Source: Chthoniobacter flavus Ellin428 (GTDB taxonomy: Bacteria > Verrucomicrobiota > Verrucomicrobiia > Chthoniobacterales > Chthoniobacteraceae). From it: a stretch of DNA of 64,000 nucleotides. Location of the stretch: positions 124,001 through 188,000 of the forward strand of contig NZ_ABVL01000010.1 in NCBI RefSeq assembly GCF_000173075.1, in the 5' to 3' direction. Shown piece by piece: positions 46,317 through 54,675 of the stretch; within the stretch, counting starts at the first letter, position 1; every line of letters starts with the position of its first letter. Below the pieces are notes generated by a model. That model made no database searches and had not been told where the DNA came from. It saw nothing but the letters and a program-made list of their open reading frames with translations. A program made the translations under genes and the position numbers.

Positions 46317-46397
46317 TAATCCTTAATCGTAATCATAATCTTACTCTCTCCGCCGCCCGGAACCGGAGGGATTAAGAGTAAGATTATGAGTAAGAAT
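46317..46397. repeat. TTAATC-word hairpin, second copy
   Basis: The left arm (about 46317-46353) reads TAATCGTAATCATAATCTTA then CTCTC; the right arm (about 46366-46397) reads GGAGGGATTAAGAGTAAGAT then TATGAGTAAG. The loop is GC-rich. It lies between the large exported protein and moaC. It is the same word family as 1463-1541. The remainder of 46155-46467 has no feature I can assign. Confidence 0.8.
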
Positions 46398-46467
46398 TGA
46401 ATGTGGGGCTGCCTTCGAGATGACCCGCTTGCCAGCGGCGGGCGTGGCATGGTGCTATAAGGGCGAA

Positions 46468-46926
46468 ATGCCTGATTCCTCTTCCGATTTTTCCCACCTT
46501 GATGCCGCCGGCGGGGCGCGCATGGTCAATGTAGGGCACAAGCCCGAGCAACAGCGTACCGCGAAGGCCGAGGGATGGTTGCGTTGTCGACCGGAAACGA
46601 TATCTGCTTTGCGGGCGCGGGCGTTGCCGAAGGGCGATGTGCTCACGGTGGCGCAGATCGCGGCCATCCAGGCGGCGAAGCGCACCGATGAATTGATCCC
46701 GCTTTGCCATTCGCTGCCGCTGAATGTGGTCGAGGTGGAATTTGACATCGAGGACACGGCGATTCACATCCGCTCGAGCGTGTCGATGACCGGGAAGACC
46801 GGCGTGGAGATGGAGGCCCTCACCGCGGTGAGCGTAGCGGCGCTCACGCTCTACGACATGTGCAAGGCGGTGGATAAGACGATGCAGATCGATGGCATTC
46901 GCGTAACGGAGAAGATCAAGCAATGA
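46468..46926 (+). CDS. moaC: Cyclic pyranopterin monophosphate synthase MoaC
   Basis: Second step of molybdenum cofactor synthesis, with MoaA. 152 residues from the ATG at 46468 (MPDSSSDFSHLDAAGGARMV). Signature: SALRARALPKGDVLTVAQIA, AAKRTDELIPLCHSLPLNVV, the active-site region TGKTGVEMEALTAVSVAALT and LYDMCKAVDKTMQIDGIRVT. The upstream in-frame ATG at 46420 gives a poor N-terminus. It overlaps the next gene by four bases (ATGA), a molybdopterin adenylyltransferase. No moaA, moaD, moaE or mobA is in the window. Confidence 0.96.
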   Translation: MPDSSSDFSHLDAAGGARMVNVGHKPEQQRTAKAEGWLRCRPETISALRARALPKGDVLTVAQIAAIQAAKRTDELIPLCHSLPLNVVEVEFDIEDTAIHIRSSVSMTGKTGVEMEALTAVSVAALTLYDMCKAVDKTMQIDGIRVTEKIKQ

Positions 46927-47396
46927 AGGTCGCGCGCATCACTTTGAGTGACCGGGCGAGCGCCGGAGTTTACGAGGACCGCAGCGGGCCGGAGATCGAA
47001 CGCATCCTCAACGAGAGTTTTGGCTCGGGTATCGAATGGCAGCGAGTGGTGATCCCTGATGAGCGCGTGCAGATCGAGGAAGCGCTGCGCCGGATGTGCG
47101 ACGTGGAGCACTGCGATCTGGTGGTGACGACCGGTGGCACGGGCCCCGCACCGCGGGATGTCACGCCGGAGGCCACGCGGGCGGTGCTGGAGCGGGAGAT
47201 GCCGGGCTTCGGCGAAGTGATGCGCATGCAGTCGTTTGCCAGGGTGCCGACGGCGATTCTCTCGCGCTCCACTGCGGGGACGCGCGGGCAGACGTTGATC
47301 ATCAATCTTCCGGGGAACCCGAAGGCGATCGGGGAATGTCTGCCGATGCTGATTCCCGCAATTCGGGAGTGCATTCGGCATTTGCACGGGGAGTAG
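46923..47396 (+). CDS. mog: Molybdopterin adenylyltransferase (MogA/MoaB)
   Basis: 157 residues: MKVARITLSDRASAGVYEDR, SGPEIERILNESFGSG, CDLVVTTGGTGPAPRDVTPE, and IINLPGNPKAIGECLPMLIP. MogA activates molybdopterin by adenylation; MoaB is a homologue that may also act in this role. It is translationally coupled to moaC. Family and order support a Moco synthesis role. Confidence 0.93.
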   Translation: MKVARITLSDRASAGVYEDRSGPEIERILNESFGSGIEWQRVVIPDERVQIEEALRRMCDVEHCDLVVTTGGTGPAPRDVTPEATRAVLEREMPGFGEVMRMQSFARVPTAILSRSTAGTRGQTLIINLPGNPKAIGECLPMLIPAIRECIRHLHGE

Positions 47397-47404
47397 GCTG
47401 GGGT

Positions 47405-47495
47405 TCTCCTATAACTCCTATTCTTCCTATCTCTCCTATTGGCTCCTATAGGACGAATAGGAGAGATAGGAAGAATAGGAATTATAGGAGGAGAC
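47405..47495. repeat. CCTAT-word hairpin between mog and opcA
   Basis: Left arm about 47405-47445 (TCTCCTATAACTCCTATTCT, then TCCTATCTCTCCTATT); right arm about 47452-47495 (GGACGAATAGGAGAGATAGG, then AAGAATAGGAATTATAGGAG). The arms pair over about 37 bases with few mismatches. It lies between the convergent mog and opcA genes, a position where such structures may act as bidirectional terminators, although no poly-T is evident. Confidence 0.85.
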
Positions 47496-47509
47496 TTAAA
47501 CGTCCCCGC

Positions 47510-48559
47510 TCAGAGCAGCGACTCGATCTTGCCCAGCGAGCGCAGGTAGATTTCGCTCGTATTTGCGCGACCCATTTCTTCGTCGAGCAGGCTGAGGATG
47601 TTATCCTCCGAGCACGCGGGATAAATCGCGTGGTAGTTGTGACCGCCGGGAAGGTTGAGTGTCGCTTGGTAGAAGGACGACTTCGGCTCGTGGCGCAGGG
47701 CGAAGGTGGCTTCGTCGCTGGCCAGGGTGATGCGGCTCAAGCCGGGGCTGTTGCTGGGCTGGAGCTCGATGACGACGTCTCCGCCGTCCTCGTCGGTGAA
47801 AACGATCGGCGATTCGCTCTTCAGCTTCCACTTCATCTGGCCGGCGAGCCAGCCGATGAAGAGCAGCGCGGTGGAGCGATTCTGCGGGGCGTGCATCATG
47901 GAGACGCGGCGCAGGCGCAGGAGGTGCGGCTGGTTTTCGGGGTGATCGAAAATCTGCGAGATCGCCTGACGGAGAGCCAGCGAACGCGTCCAGTTGAGAT
48001 CGCGCAGGGCGAGTTGCGACTTGGCCTCGGCCAGCGAAGCACGCAGGCGGGCAAATTGCGCTTTCGGATCGCGCCAGGCGATGCTGTCCACGAGCAGTCG
48101 GTCGATCCACGCCCAGAGGTGCGGATTGAGATTCTCGGAGATATCGCCCTGCCACCAGAAATAGAGCGGCAGATCGGAGTCGAGGTTGGCGAAGACAATG
48201 TTGGTGAAGCGCCCCTTAATCTCGCCCTCGAGCAGGAAGCTGATCTGCTCACAGCAGACGTGCTTGCTGCCGCCGGAGAGATGGCAGTGGGCATTGATCC
48301 AGGCGGAGGCATTCGGCTTCGGTGCGTTGCGCACCACGCAGATGACCAGCGCGCGGCAGGCGTGCGTGCGGGTGAACTCCGAGATGAGCTCGGTGTTTTC
48401 GAGCAACGCCTCGGTGCTGCGGCAGTAGACGGCGAGATTGATGAGCGACGCCCGGGTGAGCGTCCCTTCGCCGGTGTCCCAAATCTTCTTCAGCTCGCGA
48501 TTGATCTGCCCGATGGCAACGGGCTCGCCGAGACTGGTGGAATCGAAGTTGGCGGGCAT
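47510..48559 (-). CDS. opcA: Glucose-6-phosphate dehydrogenase assembly protein OpcA
   Basis: 349 residues. OpcA promotes tetramerisation and activation of glucose-6-phosphate dehydrogenase, best known in cyanobacteria. The sequence shows TRASLINLAVYCRSTEALLE, GSKHVCCEQISFLLEGE, PLYFWWQGDISENLNPHLWA and HAPQNRSTALLFIGWLAGQM. It lies 24 bases after zwf on the same strand, so an operon zwf-opcA is likely. It has no signal peptide. Confidence 0.9.
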   Translation of the reverse strand: MPANFDSTSLGEPVAIGQINRELKKIWDTGEGTLTRASLINLAVYCRSTEALLENTELISEFTRTHACRALVICVVRNAPKPNASAWINAHCHLSGGSKHVCCEQISFLLEGEIKGRFTNIVFANLDSDLPLYFWWQGDISENLNPHLWAWIDRLLVDSIAWRDPKAQFARLRASLAEAKSQLALRDLNWTRSLALRQAISQIFDHPENQPHLLRLRRVSMMHAPQNRSTALLFIGWLAGQMKWKLKSESPIVFTDEDGGDVVIELQPSNSPGLSRITLASDEATFALRHEPKSSFYQATLNLPGGHNYHAIYPACSEDNILSLLDEEMGRANTSEIYLRSLGKIESLL

Positions 48560-48583
48560 TTGAAAATGACGAATGTCGAATGA

Positions 48584-50128
48584 CTACAGTCGGCGCCAGG
48601 TGCGGCCGTCGCGGGCGAGGAGGTCGTCGGCTTCCTTTGGGCCCCAGGAACCGCTGGGATAGAAGGCGAGCGGCGGCGGGTTGTCGTGCTGGTGCCAGGC
48701 GTGTTCGATGTGGTCGACGAAGGCCCAGGCGCCTTCCACTTCGTCGCGACGGGCGAAGAGCGTGGCGTCGCCGGCCATGGCGTCGAGGAGCAGTCGCTCG
48801 TAGGCCTCGGGAGAGGCTTTGCCGAAGCTCGTGCCGTAGTGGAAGTCCATCTTCACCGGTTCGATGCGCACAGCGGTGCCGGGCATCTTGCACTGCATGC
48901 GCAGGGAAATGCCTTCGTCAGGCTGGATGCGGATGACGAGCACGTTCGGGCCTTGCGGCTCGGTGGGCTTGTTGAAGAGCACGCTCGGCGCGCTCTTGAA
49001 TTGCACGGCGATTTCGGTGCCGCCTTTCGGCAGGCGCTTGCCCATCCGGACGTAGAAGGGCACGCCTTCCCAGCGCCAGTTGTCGATGCTGACTTTGATC
49101 GCGACGTAGGTCTCGGTCATCGACTGCGGGTTCACGCGGTCTTCCTGACGGTAAGCCTTCACTTCCTGGCCGCCGATCGCGCCTTCGATATATTGGCCGC
49201 GGACCACGTCCCTGACGACGTCCTCGGGAGACATCGGGCGCAGGCAGCGAATGACCTTCACCTTTTCATCGCGCACGCTATCCGCGCTGAGGTCGGTGGG
49301 CGGCTCCATGGCAGTGAGGCTGAGGAGTTGGAGCAGGTGATTCTGCACCATGTCGCGCATCGCGCCGGAGCTTTCGTAGTATGGTCCGCGCGCTTCCACC
49401 CCGAGCGGCTCGGAGGCGGTGATCTGCACGTGGTCGATGTAACGATGGTTCCAGAGCGGCTCGAAGATGGCGTTGGCAAAGCGCAGCACCATGATGTTCT
49501 GCGCGGTCTCTTTGCCGAGGTAGTGGTCGATGCGGTAGGTGTGTTTTTCCTCGAAGACGTTGTTGACCACCGTGTTCAGCTCTTCCGCGGAAGGCAGGTC
49601 GGTGCCGAAGGGCTTTTCCACGATCACGCGGGCCCAACTGCCCTCCTTCGCCTTGTTCAGGCCGGCGGCGGCGAGTTGCTTGAGGATGCCTTCGAATTCG
49701 CTCGGCGCGACCGAGAGATAGAAGATGCGATTGCCGCGGGTGCCACGCTCTTCGTCGAGTTTGTCGAGGCGCTGGGCGAGCGTCTTGTAACCTTCGGCAT
49801 CGCCGAATTCGCTGCGATGGTAAAACAGCCGCTGCGAGAAGCTTTTCCAGACTTCGTCGTTCAAGCCGGAGCGCGAGAATTTCTTGGCGGCATCCTGCAG
49901 TTCCTGGCGGAACGATTCGTCCGTCTTTTCGCGGCGGGCGAAGCCGACGACAGTAAGCGCCGCGGGCAGATCGCCATCGGCGGCGAGATTATAAAGAGCG
50001 GGAATGAGCTTTCGGTAAGTGAGGTCGCCCGATGCGCCGAAAATCACGACGCTGCACGGCTGCGGGAGGGGCCGGCTGGAAAGTCCCTCCCGGAGAGGGT
50101 TGGCGGTAGAAGTGGTGGTGGCGTTCAA
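48584..50128 (-). CDS. zwf: Glucose-6-phosphate 1-dehydrogenase
   Basis: 514 residues. The first step of the oxidative pentose phosphate pathway: glucose 6-phosphate to 6-phosphogluconolactone with NADP. Motifs: the nucleotide-binding GASGDLTYRKLIPALYNL (Gly31), EKPFGTD (171-177) and the active-site RIDHYLGKE (199-207), followed by NIMVLRFANAIFEPLWNHRY and VKVSIDNWRWEGVPFYVRMG. Length and motifs are normal. opcA follows. No gnd, tal or pgl is in the window. The upstream spacer (50129-50366) has only the repeat below. Confidence 0.97.
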   Translation of the reverse strand: MNATTTSTANPLREGLSSRPLPQPCSVVIFGASGDLTYRKLIPALYNLAADGDLPAALTVVGFARREKTDESFRQELQDAAKKFSRSGLNDEVWKSFSQRLFYHRSEFGDAEGYKTLAQRLDKLDEERGTRGNRIFYLSVAPSEFEGILKQLAAAGLNKAKEGSWARVIVEKPFGTDLPSAEELNTVVNNVFEEKHTYRIDHYLGKETAQNIMVLRFANAIFEPLWNHRYIDHVQITASEPLGVEARGPYYESSGAMRDMVQNHLLQLLSLTAMEPPTDLSADSVRDEKVKVIRCLRPMSPEDVVRDVVRGQYIEGAIGGQEVKAYRQEDRVNPQSMTETYVAIKVSIDNWRWEGVPFYVRMGKRLPKGGTEIAVQFKSAPSVLFNKPTEPQGPNVLVIRIQPDEGISLRMQCKMPGTAVRIEPVKMDFHYGTSFGKASPEAYERLLLDAMAGDATLFARRDEVEGAWAFVDHIEHAWHQHDNPPPLAFYPSGSWGPKEADDLLARDGRTWRRL

Positions 50129-50305
50129 AACAGGAAAGTTCTATCCATCCACCGCGAAGAGGCGAAGTGAAATGTTTTCATCGAGATGATGAATGAACCG
50201 AGCGGCGTTGGGGTTTTTTAAACGCTGTCCCTAAACCGACCAAAGATGTGGGTAATGCTTAGAATGGGATAGCGCACTGCGAAGATCGTCTCATTGTCTT
50301 CTTCC

Positions 50306-50340
50306 GCCCTCTGCGTCTCCGCGTCTCTGCGTTTTAAAAT
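50306..50340. repeat. CTCTGCG-word repeat
   Basis: Reads GCCCTCTGCGTCTCCGCGTC then TCTGCGTTTTAAAAT, with three reiterations of the C-T-C-T/C-C-G-C-G word. It lies between zwf and the membrane protein gene. A related complementary word occurs in the leaders of the His/Gly-rich paralogues (CTCCGCGGAGACGCGGAG). Confidence 0.6.
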
Positions 50341-50366
50341 CCCCACACGCGTGGCGTGGCCGCTCG

Positions 50367-52043
50367 TTAGCTCGTGGCGGCTCGCTGGTCGGGGAGTTCC
50401 ACCGGCAGGCGGACGTGGGCAAGTTTGTGGACGACGACCTCGACGAGCATCCAAAGCGAGAGGCCTTGGGTGAAGAGGGTAGTGACGAGTTGCACGTGCG
50501 AATAGCGGCCCACGCCGAGTGTGTGGAAGAGCGCGATGGCGACGTTGTTGCCGAGATTGTAGGCGTAGCCGACGGCAACGACGACCGCGAACAGGCCGCA
50601 GGTGGCGCGCAGTTCGGCATCGGCGAGGATCCAGCCGATGGTCAGCAGCGCGAGCAGCATTCCCGGGAGATAGCTGCTCGCGAGGAATGGCATCACCACC
50701 TTGTTCAGGAACTTGTGGCGGTGGGTGTCCGATTTGGCCCCGTCGAATGCGTGGAGGGTGGCGACATATTGCGCGGCCGCCGGCACTCGAGCGACGAGCG
50801 GGAATCGATTGGGCTCGGAAAGGAACTCCGCGGTTTCGGCATAGGTGCGGGCCATCGTTCCGGAACCGTGTTCGTAGACGGGACAATTGAGGTTGTAGAA
50901 GAGCGCGAGCTGCGCACCTACTTTGTGCAACATGGCGCCCGGTTGCTGGCGCCACGTGCGACGGAAATAGAAGTGATAGAAGGCGGCGCGCTCGGGCCGC
51001 GTGTGCAGGATGTCCGCGAGTTTGCGACAGAAGGAATCCTCGTAGAGCAGGTAGTCCGGATTGAACCCGAGCGGCGCGAAGCCGTGGCGGACGGTGGGCC
51101 GGCTGAGTTCGATCTCGTGGTCGAGCAGGGTCAGGATCGATTGCAGTTGCTCGTGCGAATAGGGGACCGCGGGATCGTTGGCCGCCAGGTCATTGGCGAG
51201 TTGCGTGCGAATCTGCGGTGCGTGGATGGTGAAGAGCGACGCAGGAAGAAAAGTCAGGCGACGCGCATCGTTTTCGGCGTAGCGCTCGTTGGGCATCCAC
51301 AGGAGCAACCAGGCGGCGCACATGGGGATGACCGCCATGGCGAAACGACGAAGAAATTTTTCGCGACGGTCGAAGAGATGCCACCACACGGGCAGTGTCG
51401 TGAGGATCGCGGTGAGCGAGTAGCTCGGCTTGAGCAGCGGAATGAAGAACGCCACCGCGATGCTCGCGCCGCCATACCAGAGCGCACGGGTCGGCTGGGC
51501 GTCGACGTACTTGGCGAGCAGAAAACGGATGATGAAGCCAAAGCCGAGGATGGCGAAAAACGGCGCGATACCTTCGGGGCGAAGATGATGCTCGGAAAAG
51601 GTCGATTGCCCGCAGAGAAGGAAGATCGCGAGTAGGACGAGGCCGAAGAGGTCGTGGGCGAAGGCGGGGATGGGGGAGCACGGAAAGAGCCGCCGTGCCG
51701 TCCGCCAATTCGCCAGGAAAAGCAATCCGGTGCCGAGCCCGAGGATATGCTGGGCAACAGTGACTGCATTGAGGCTATGGAACGCCCGGAGCAGGAGGTA
51801 AAGGAACCCGGGATAAACGAACGCGCGTCCTTCCGATTGCGTGAAGGGATCGCCGACCAACTTGGCCAGCGCGGGGCTTAAGTAACCCCAGATATCGCGG
51901 TCGGCGAGGGGTGGGGCGGGGAGCGAAAAACGCCGCCAGGCCGCGAAACCGAGGATAACAATCCACGAAACATGGAATAAAAACGTGTAAACACGTAAAT
52001 ACGAAGGCTTGGCCTCCTGATCCAGTTGTTGCGGGGCTCCCAT
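50367..52043 (-). CDS. Polytopic membrane protein, unknown function
   Basis: 558 residues with about ten hydrophobic segments, e.g. FLFHVSWIVILGFAAW, LVLLAIFLLCG, APFFAILGFGFIIRFLLA, FAMAVIPMCAAWLLLWMP, LLALLTIGWILADAE. Loops contain charged and aromatic residues (FYHFYFRRTWRQQPGAML). It resembles in layout the large polyprenyl-phosphate-dependent glycosyltransferases, but I see no DxD or DPDE motif near the N-terminus, so no function is proposed. Divergent from nothing; the start ATG at 52043 is near a repeat spacer. Confidence 0.65.
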   Translation of the reverse strand: MGAPQQLDQEAKPSYLRVYTFLFHVSWIVILGFAAWRRFSLPAPPLADRDIWGYLSPALAKLVGDPFTQSEGRAFVYPGFLYLLLRAFHSLNAVTVAQHILGLGTGLLFLANWRTARRLFPCSPIPAFAHDLFGLVLLAIFLLCGQSTFSEHHLRPEGIAPFFAILGFGFIIRFLLAKYVDAQPTRALWYGGASIAVAFFIPLLKPSYSLTAILTTLPVWWHLFDRREKFLRRFAMAVIPMCAAWLLLWMPNERYAENDARRLTFLPASLFTIHAPQIRTQLANDLAANDPAVPYSHEQLQSILTLLDHEIELSRPTVRHGFAPLGFNPDYLLYEDSFCRKLADILHTRPERAAFYHFYFRRTWRQQPGAMLHKVGAQLALFYNLNCPVYEHGSGTMARTYAETAEFLSEPNRFPLVARVPAAAQYVATLHAFDGAKSDTHRHKFLNKVVMPFLASSYLPGMLLALLTIGWILADAELRATCGLFAVVVAVGYAYNLGNNVAIALFHTLGVGRYSHVQLVTTLFTQGLSLWMLVEVVVHKLAHVRLPVELPDQRAATS

Positions 52044-52170
52044 GATCGAAGGCTACGTATTTGATGTAGAAAGCGCCACCTGTCAACGCCGCTCGCGCGC
52101 AGAATTGTGCACGAAAAAGCACGTAATTTCACCGAAGGGGGTCCTTGTGCGAAGGAGGGATAACGGGTTA

Positions 52171-52227
52171 CGCGGATTTCACGGATTTAGGAAACGGAAA
52201 CACGGCAAAATCCATGTAATCCGTGGC
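52171..52227. repeat. ATCCGTG-word hairpin
   Basis: Left arm CGCGGATTTCACGGATTT (52171-52188) and right arm AAAATCCATGTAATCCGTGG (about 52207-52226) pair imperfectly around a short A-rich loop. The gap 52044-52319 otherwise has no gene. It shares words with 28784 and 29618. Confidence 0.65.
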
Positions 52228-52319
52228 CAAAATTCCGCCCGCTCGGCTTCGGTACCTCCTAAAGGTCAACATAGGACCTCCAGAAAGAACAGGATGGGTA
52301 GCAAGTAGCGGAGAACCGC

Positions 52320-53672
52320 CTATCCCGGAAGGGGATAACGCGCGGTCAGGGCGCGTACTTCGGCACGGACCTTGGTGATCTCGTCGGCGTTGTCCTTGTT
52401 CGACAGCGCGCGGTGGATGAGGTCGGCGATCTCGAGCATCTGCTCTTCCTTCATGCCGCGGGTCGTGACCGCCGGCGTGCCGACGCGGATGCCGCCGCCG
52501 AGGGTGATCTTCTCGGTATCGAACGGGATGCCGTTCTTGTTCACCGTAATGCCCGCGTGGTCGAGCGTCTCGCTGGCGATCTTGCCGTTGAGGCCGTTCG
52601 GGCGCAGGTCGACGAGCATGAGGTGATTGTCCGTGCCGCCGCTGGTCAGCCGATAGCCATTCTTGATCAGCCCGGCGGCGAGCGCCTTGGCGTTGCTCAC
52701 GATCTGCTGTGCATAACCCTTGAACGACGGTTGCAGCGCTTCGTGGAAGCACACCGCCTTGGCGGCGATGACGTGCTCCAGCGGGCCGCCCTGAATGCCG
52801 GGGAAGACCTGCGAGTCGATGCCCTTGGCAAGCGCTTCCTTGCAAATGATGATGCCGCCGCGCGGGCCGCGCAGGCTCTTGTGCGTGGTCGTCGTCACGA
52901 AATCGGCGACCGGCACGGGGTTCGGGTGCATGCCACCGGCCACAAGGCCGGCAATGTGCGCCATGTCGACGAAGAGATAAGCACCCACGCTGTCGGCGAT
53001 CTGCCGCATGCGATCGAAGTCGATGATCCGCGGATAAGCGCTGGCGCCGGCGGTGATCATCTTCGGCTTCGAGTCGAGCGCGAGCTGGGCGAGGGCATCG
53101 TAATCGATGCGTTCATCCTTCTCGCTCACGCCGTAATGTACGACGTCGTAAAAGCGGCCGCTGAAGTTCGCCTTGTGGCCGTGGGTGAGGTGACCGCCGT
53201 GAGCGAGATTCATGGTCAGAATCTTGTCGCCCGGCTGGAGCACCGAGAAATAAACGGCGGTATTGGCCTGCGAGCCGGAATGCGGCTGGACGTTCACGTG
53301 ATCGCCGCCAAAGAGCTGCTTCACGCGATCGATGGCGAGTTGCTCGACGACATCGACGTGCTCGCAGCCCCCGTACCAACGACGGCCCGGATAACCCTCG
53401 GCGTACTTGTTGGTCAGGCAGGAGCCCTGCGCTTCCATCACCGCCCGCGAGGTGAAGTTTTCGCTGGCGATGAGCTCGATGTTTTCAAACTGACGCTTCT
53501 TCTCCGCCTCGATGGCCTTGAAGATCTCGGGATCCACTTCTTCGAGCGAAGGATGCGAGGCATTCGAGGTGCCGAGATGTTCGAGCTTCTCCACCCGGCG
53601 CTCATGGCGGCCGCCTTCGAATTGCCCATTCAGGAAGGCGTCGATGATCTTCGGCGCGTTGCCGGCGTCCAC
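52320..53672 (-). CDS. glyA: Serine hydroxymethyltransferase, C-terminal part of a fusion
   Basis: SHMT converts serine and tetrahydrofolate to glycine and 5,10-methylene-THF, with PLP. The body is complete: [80 protein letters not shown], the PLP-Lys motif [15 protein letters not shown] and the C-terminal end. The first residues ([20 protein letters not shown] then [14 protein letters not shown]) are the C-terminus of RpiB, not a GlyA start, and no ATG lies between them and VDPEIF; the frame opens only at a GTG (53672). So glyA reads from the upstream rpiB without a stop. This is either a fusion or a new start inside the frame (a GTG in RRVEKL). Confidence 0.93.
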   Translation of the reverse strand: MDAGNAPKIIDAFLNGQFEGGRHERRVEKLEHLGTSNASHPSLEEVDPEIFKAIEAEKKRQFENIELIASENFTSRAVMEAQGSCLTNKYAEGYPGRRWYGGCEHVDVVEQLAIDRVKQLFGGDHVNVQPHSGSQANTAVYFSVLQPGDKILTMNLAHGGHLTHGHKANFSGRFYDVVHYGVSEKDERIDYDALAQLALDSKPKMITAGASAYPRIIDFDRMRQIADSVGAYLFVDMAHIAGLVAGGMHPNPVPVADFVTTTTHKSLRGPRGGIIICKEALAKGIDSQVFPGIQGGPLEHVIAAKAVCFHEALQPSFKGYAQQIVSNAKALAAGLIKNGYRLTSGGTDNHLMLVDLRPNGLNGKIASETLDHAGITVNKNGIPFDTEKITLGGGIRVGTPAVTTRGMKEEQMLEIADLIHRALSNKDNADEITKVRAEVRALTARYPLPG

Positions 53673-53717
53673 GTGATTGGCGGCGAGGCAGAGGACGTTG
53701 GAGTTGTTGTGCTGACG

Positions 53718-53866
53718 GGGTCACCGTGGCGTCCGTGGCGTTATCGATCAGCGCGGCGCGGATGTGCGGGAAACGATTCGCCGCGATGCTCATGCCGATG
53801 CCGCTCTTGCAAGCGAGCACGCCAAAATCGCTTTCCCCGGCGAGCACGTGCCTGGCCACGCCTTCC
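53718..53866 (-). pseudogene. rpiB: rpiB middle part, in a shifted frame
   Basis: This stretch encodes EGVARHVLAGESDFGVLACK, SGIGMSIAANRFPHIRAALI and DNATDATVT, the catalytic middle of ribose-5-phosphate isomerase B (the CKSGIGMSIAANR region), but in a frame different from both neighbours. The upstream break is at the CCC of 53865-53867 (plus strand) and the downstream break at the GGGG of 53717-53720; removing one base from each joins the three parts into one reading frame. Confidence 0.8.
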
Positions 53867-54520
53867 CGCGTAGTCGGGATAATCCGCGGACTCCGCCGAG
53901 TTCACGCCGAAATCCGTAACGATGTAGCCCTTCTTCGTGAGATGCGCGTGGATCGCTTTCTTCAGCTCGAAGCCGCCGTGATCGGCGCCGAGGGCGATGC
54001 GCAGGGTGCGGGCGGAAGTGGAAGCGGGCGTGGAGGTTGAGGGCTGTGGTTGGGACATGGACTTGGATTGATCGAGAAAACGAATGATGCCGGGGATACC
54101 GCGTTTGAGAGTGTCACGGCACTCGAGATAGGCATGAAGGCCGAGGCCGATGGGGTCGGGAACGTCGAGATTGTTGCTGCGGACGGAGTCGTCGAACTGC
54201 CGGAAGAGGTAAATCTTCTCCGAGGCCTCGGGAAAATACATCTCGATGGCCTCCTTGTGCCCGCGAGTCATGACGAAAATGTGCGTGGCGTCCTCCACCA
54301 GATCGTCGGTGAGCGGCTGGCTGCGCAGCCCTCCGATGTCCACGCCCCAGGAACGCAGCACTTCCACGGCGTGCGCGCTGGGCGGCTGGCCGTAGCCGGT
54401 GGCGACGCCGGCGGAGCTCACTTCGATGTCCGGTTTGTCCTTCACCGCGGCACGGAAAAGCCCCTCCGCCATGGGGCTTCGGCAGATGTTTCCGGTGCAG
54501 ACAAAGAGGATATGTTTCAC
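53865..54520 (-). CDS. LMW protein-tyrosine phosphatase fused to N-terminal half of RpiB (frameshifted)
   Basis: The first domain is a low-molecular-weight tyrosine phosphatase: KHILFVCTGNICRSPMAEGL (C-X5-R P-loop), HAVEVLRSWGVDIGGLRSQP, HIFVMTRGHKEAIEMYFPEA and the catalytic Asp in DVPDPIGLGLHAYL. It continues without a stop through IIRFLDQSKSMSQPQPSTST into RpiB: RTLRIALGADHGGFELKKAI, HAHLTKKGYIVTDFGVNSAE, SADYPDY, where the frame is lost. The start is probably the GTG at 54520 (VKHILF); the frame extends further to 54643 but the extra residues do not look like protein. In Bacillus the order is phosphatase (ywlE), rpiB (ywlF), glyA; here the same order is one continuous frame after repair of two bases. 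Confidence 0.78.
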
Positions 54521-54675
54521 AAGAGGAGGGGCAAAATAGGGACACCTGCCGGTCAAGTCAACGCGCGGCGGTGTCCAGCCGTGTTCTAAATCGGAAATCC
54601 GGGTATCTTCCGGGTCAAACTGCTTGCGGAATCGGCTTTGCATGCCAGTATGCGCATGTTCACTCTAAAAGTGTC

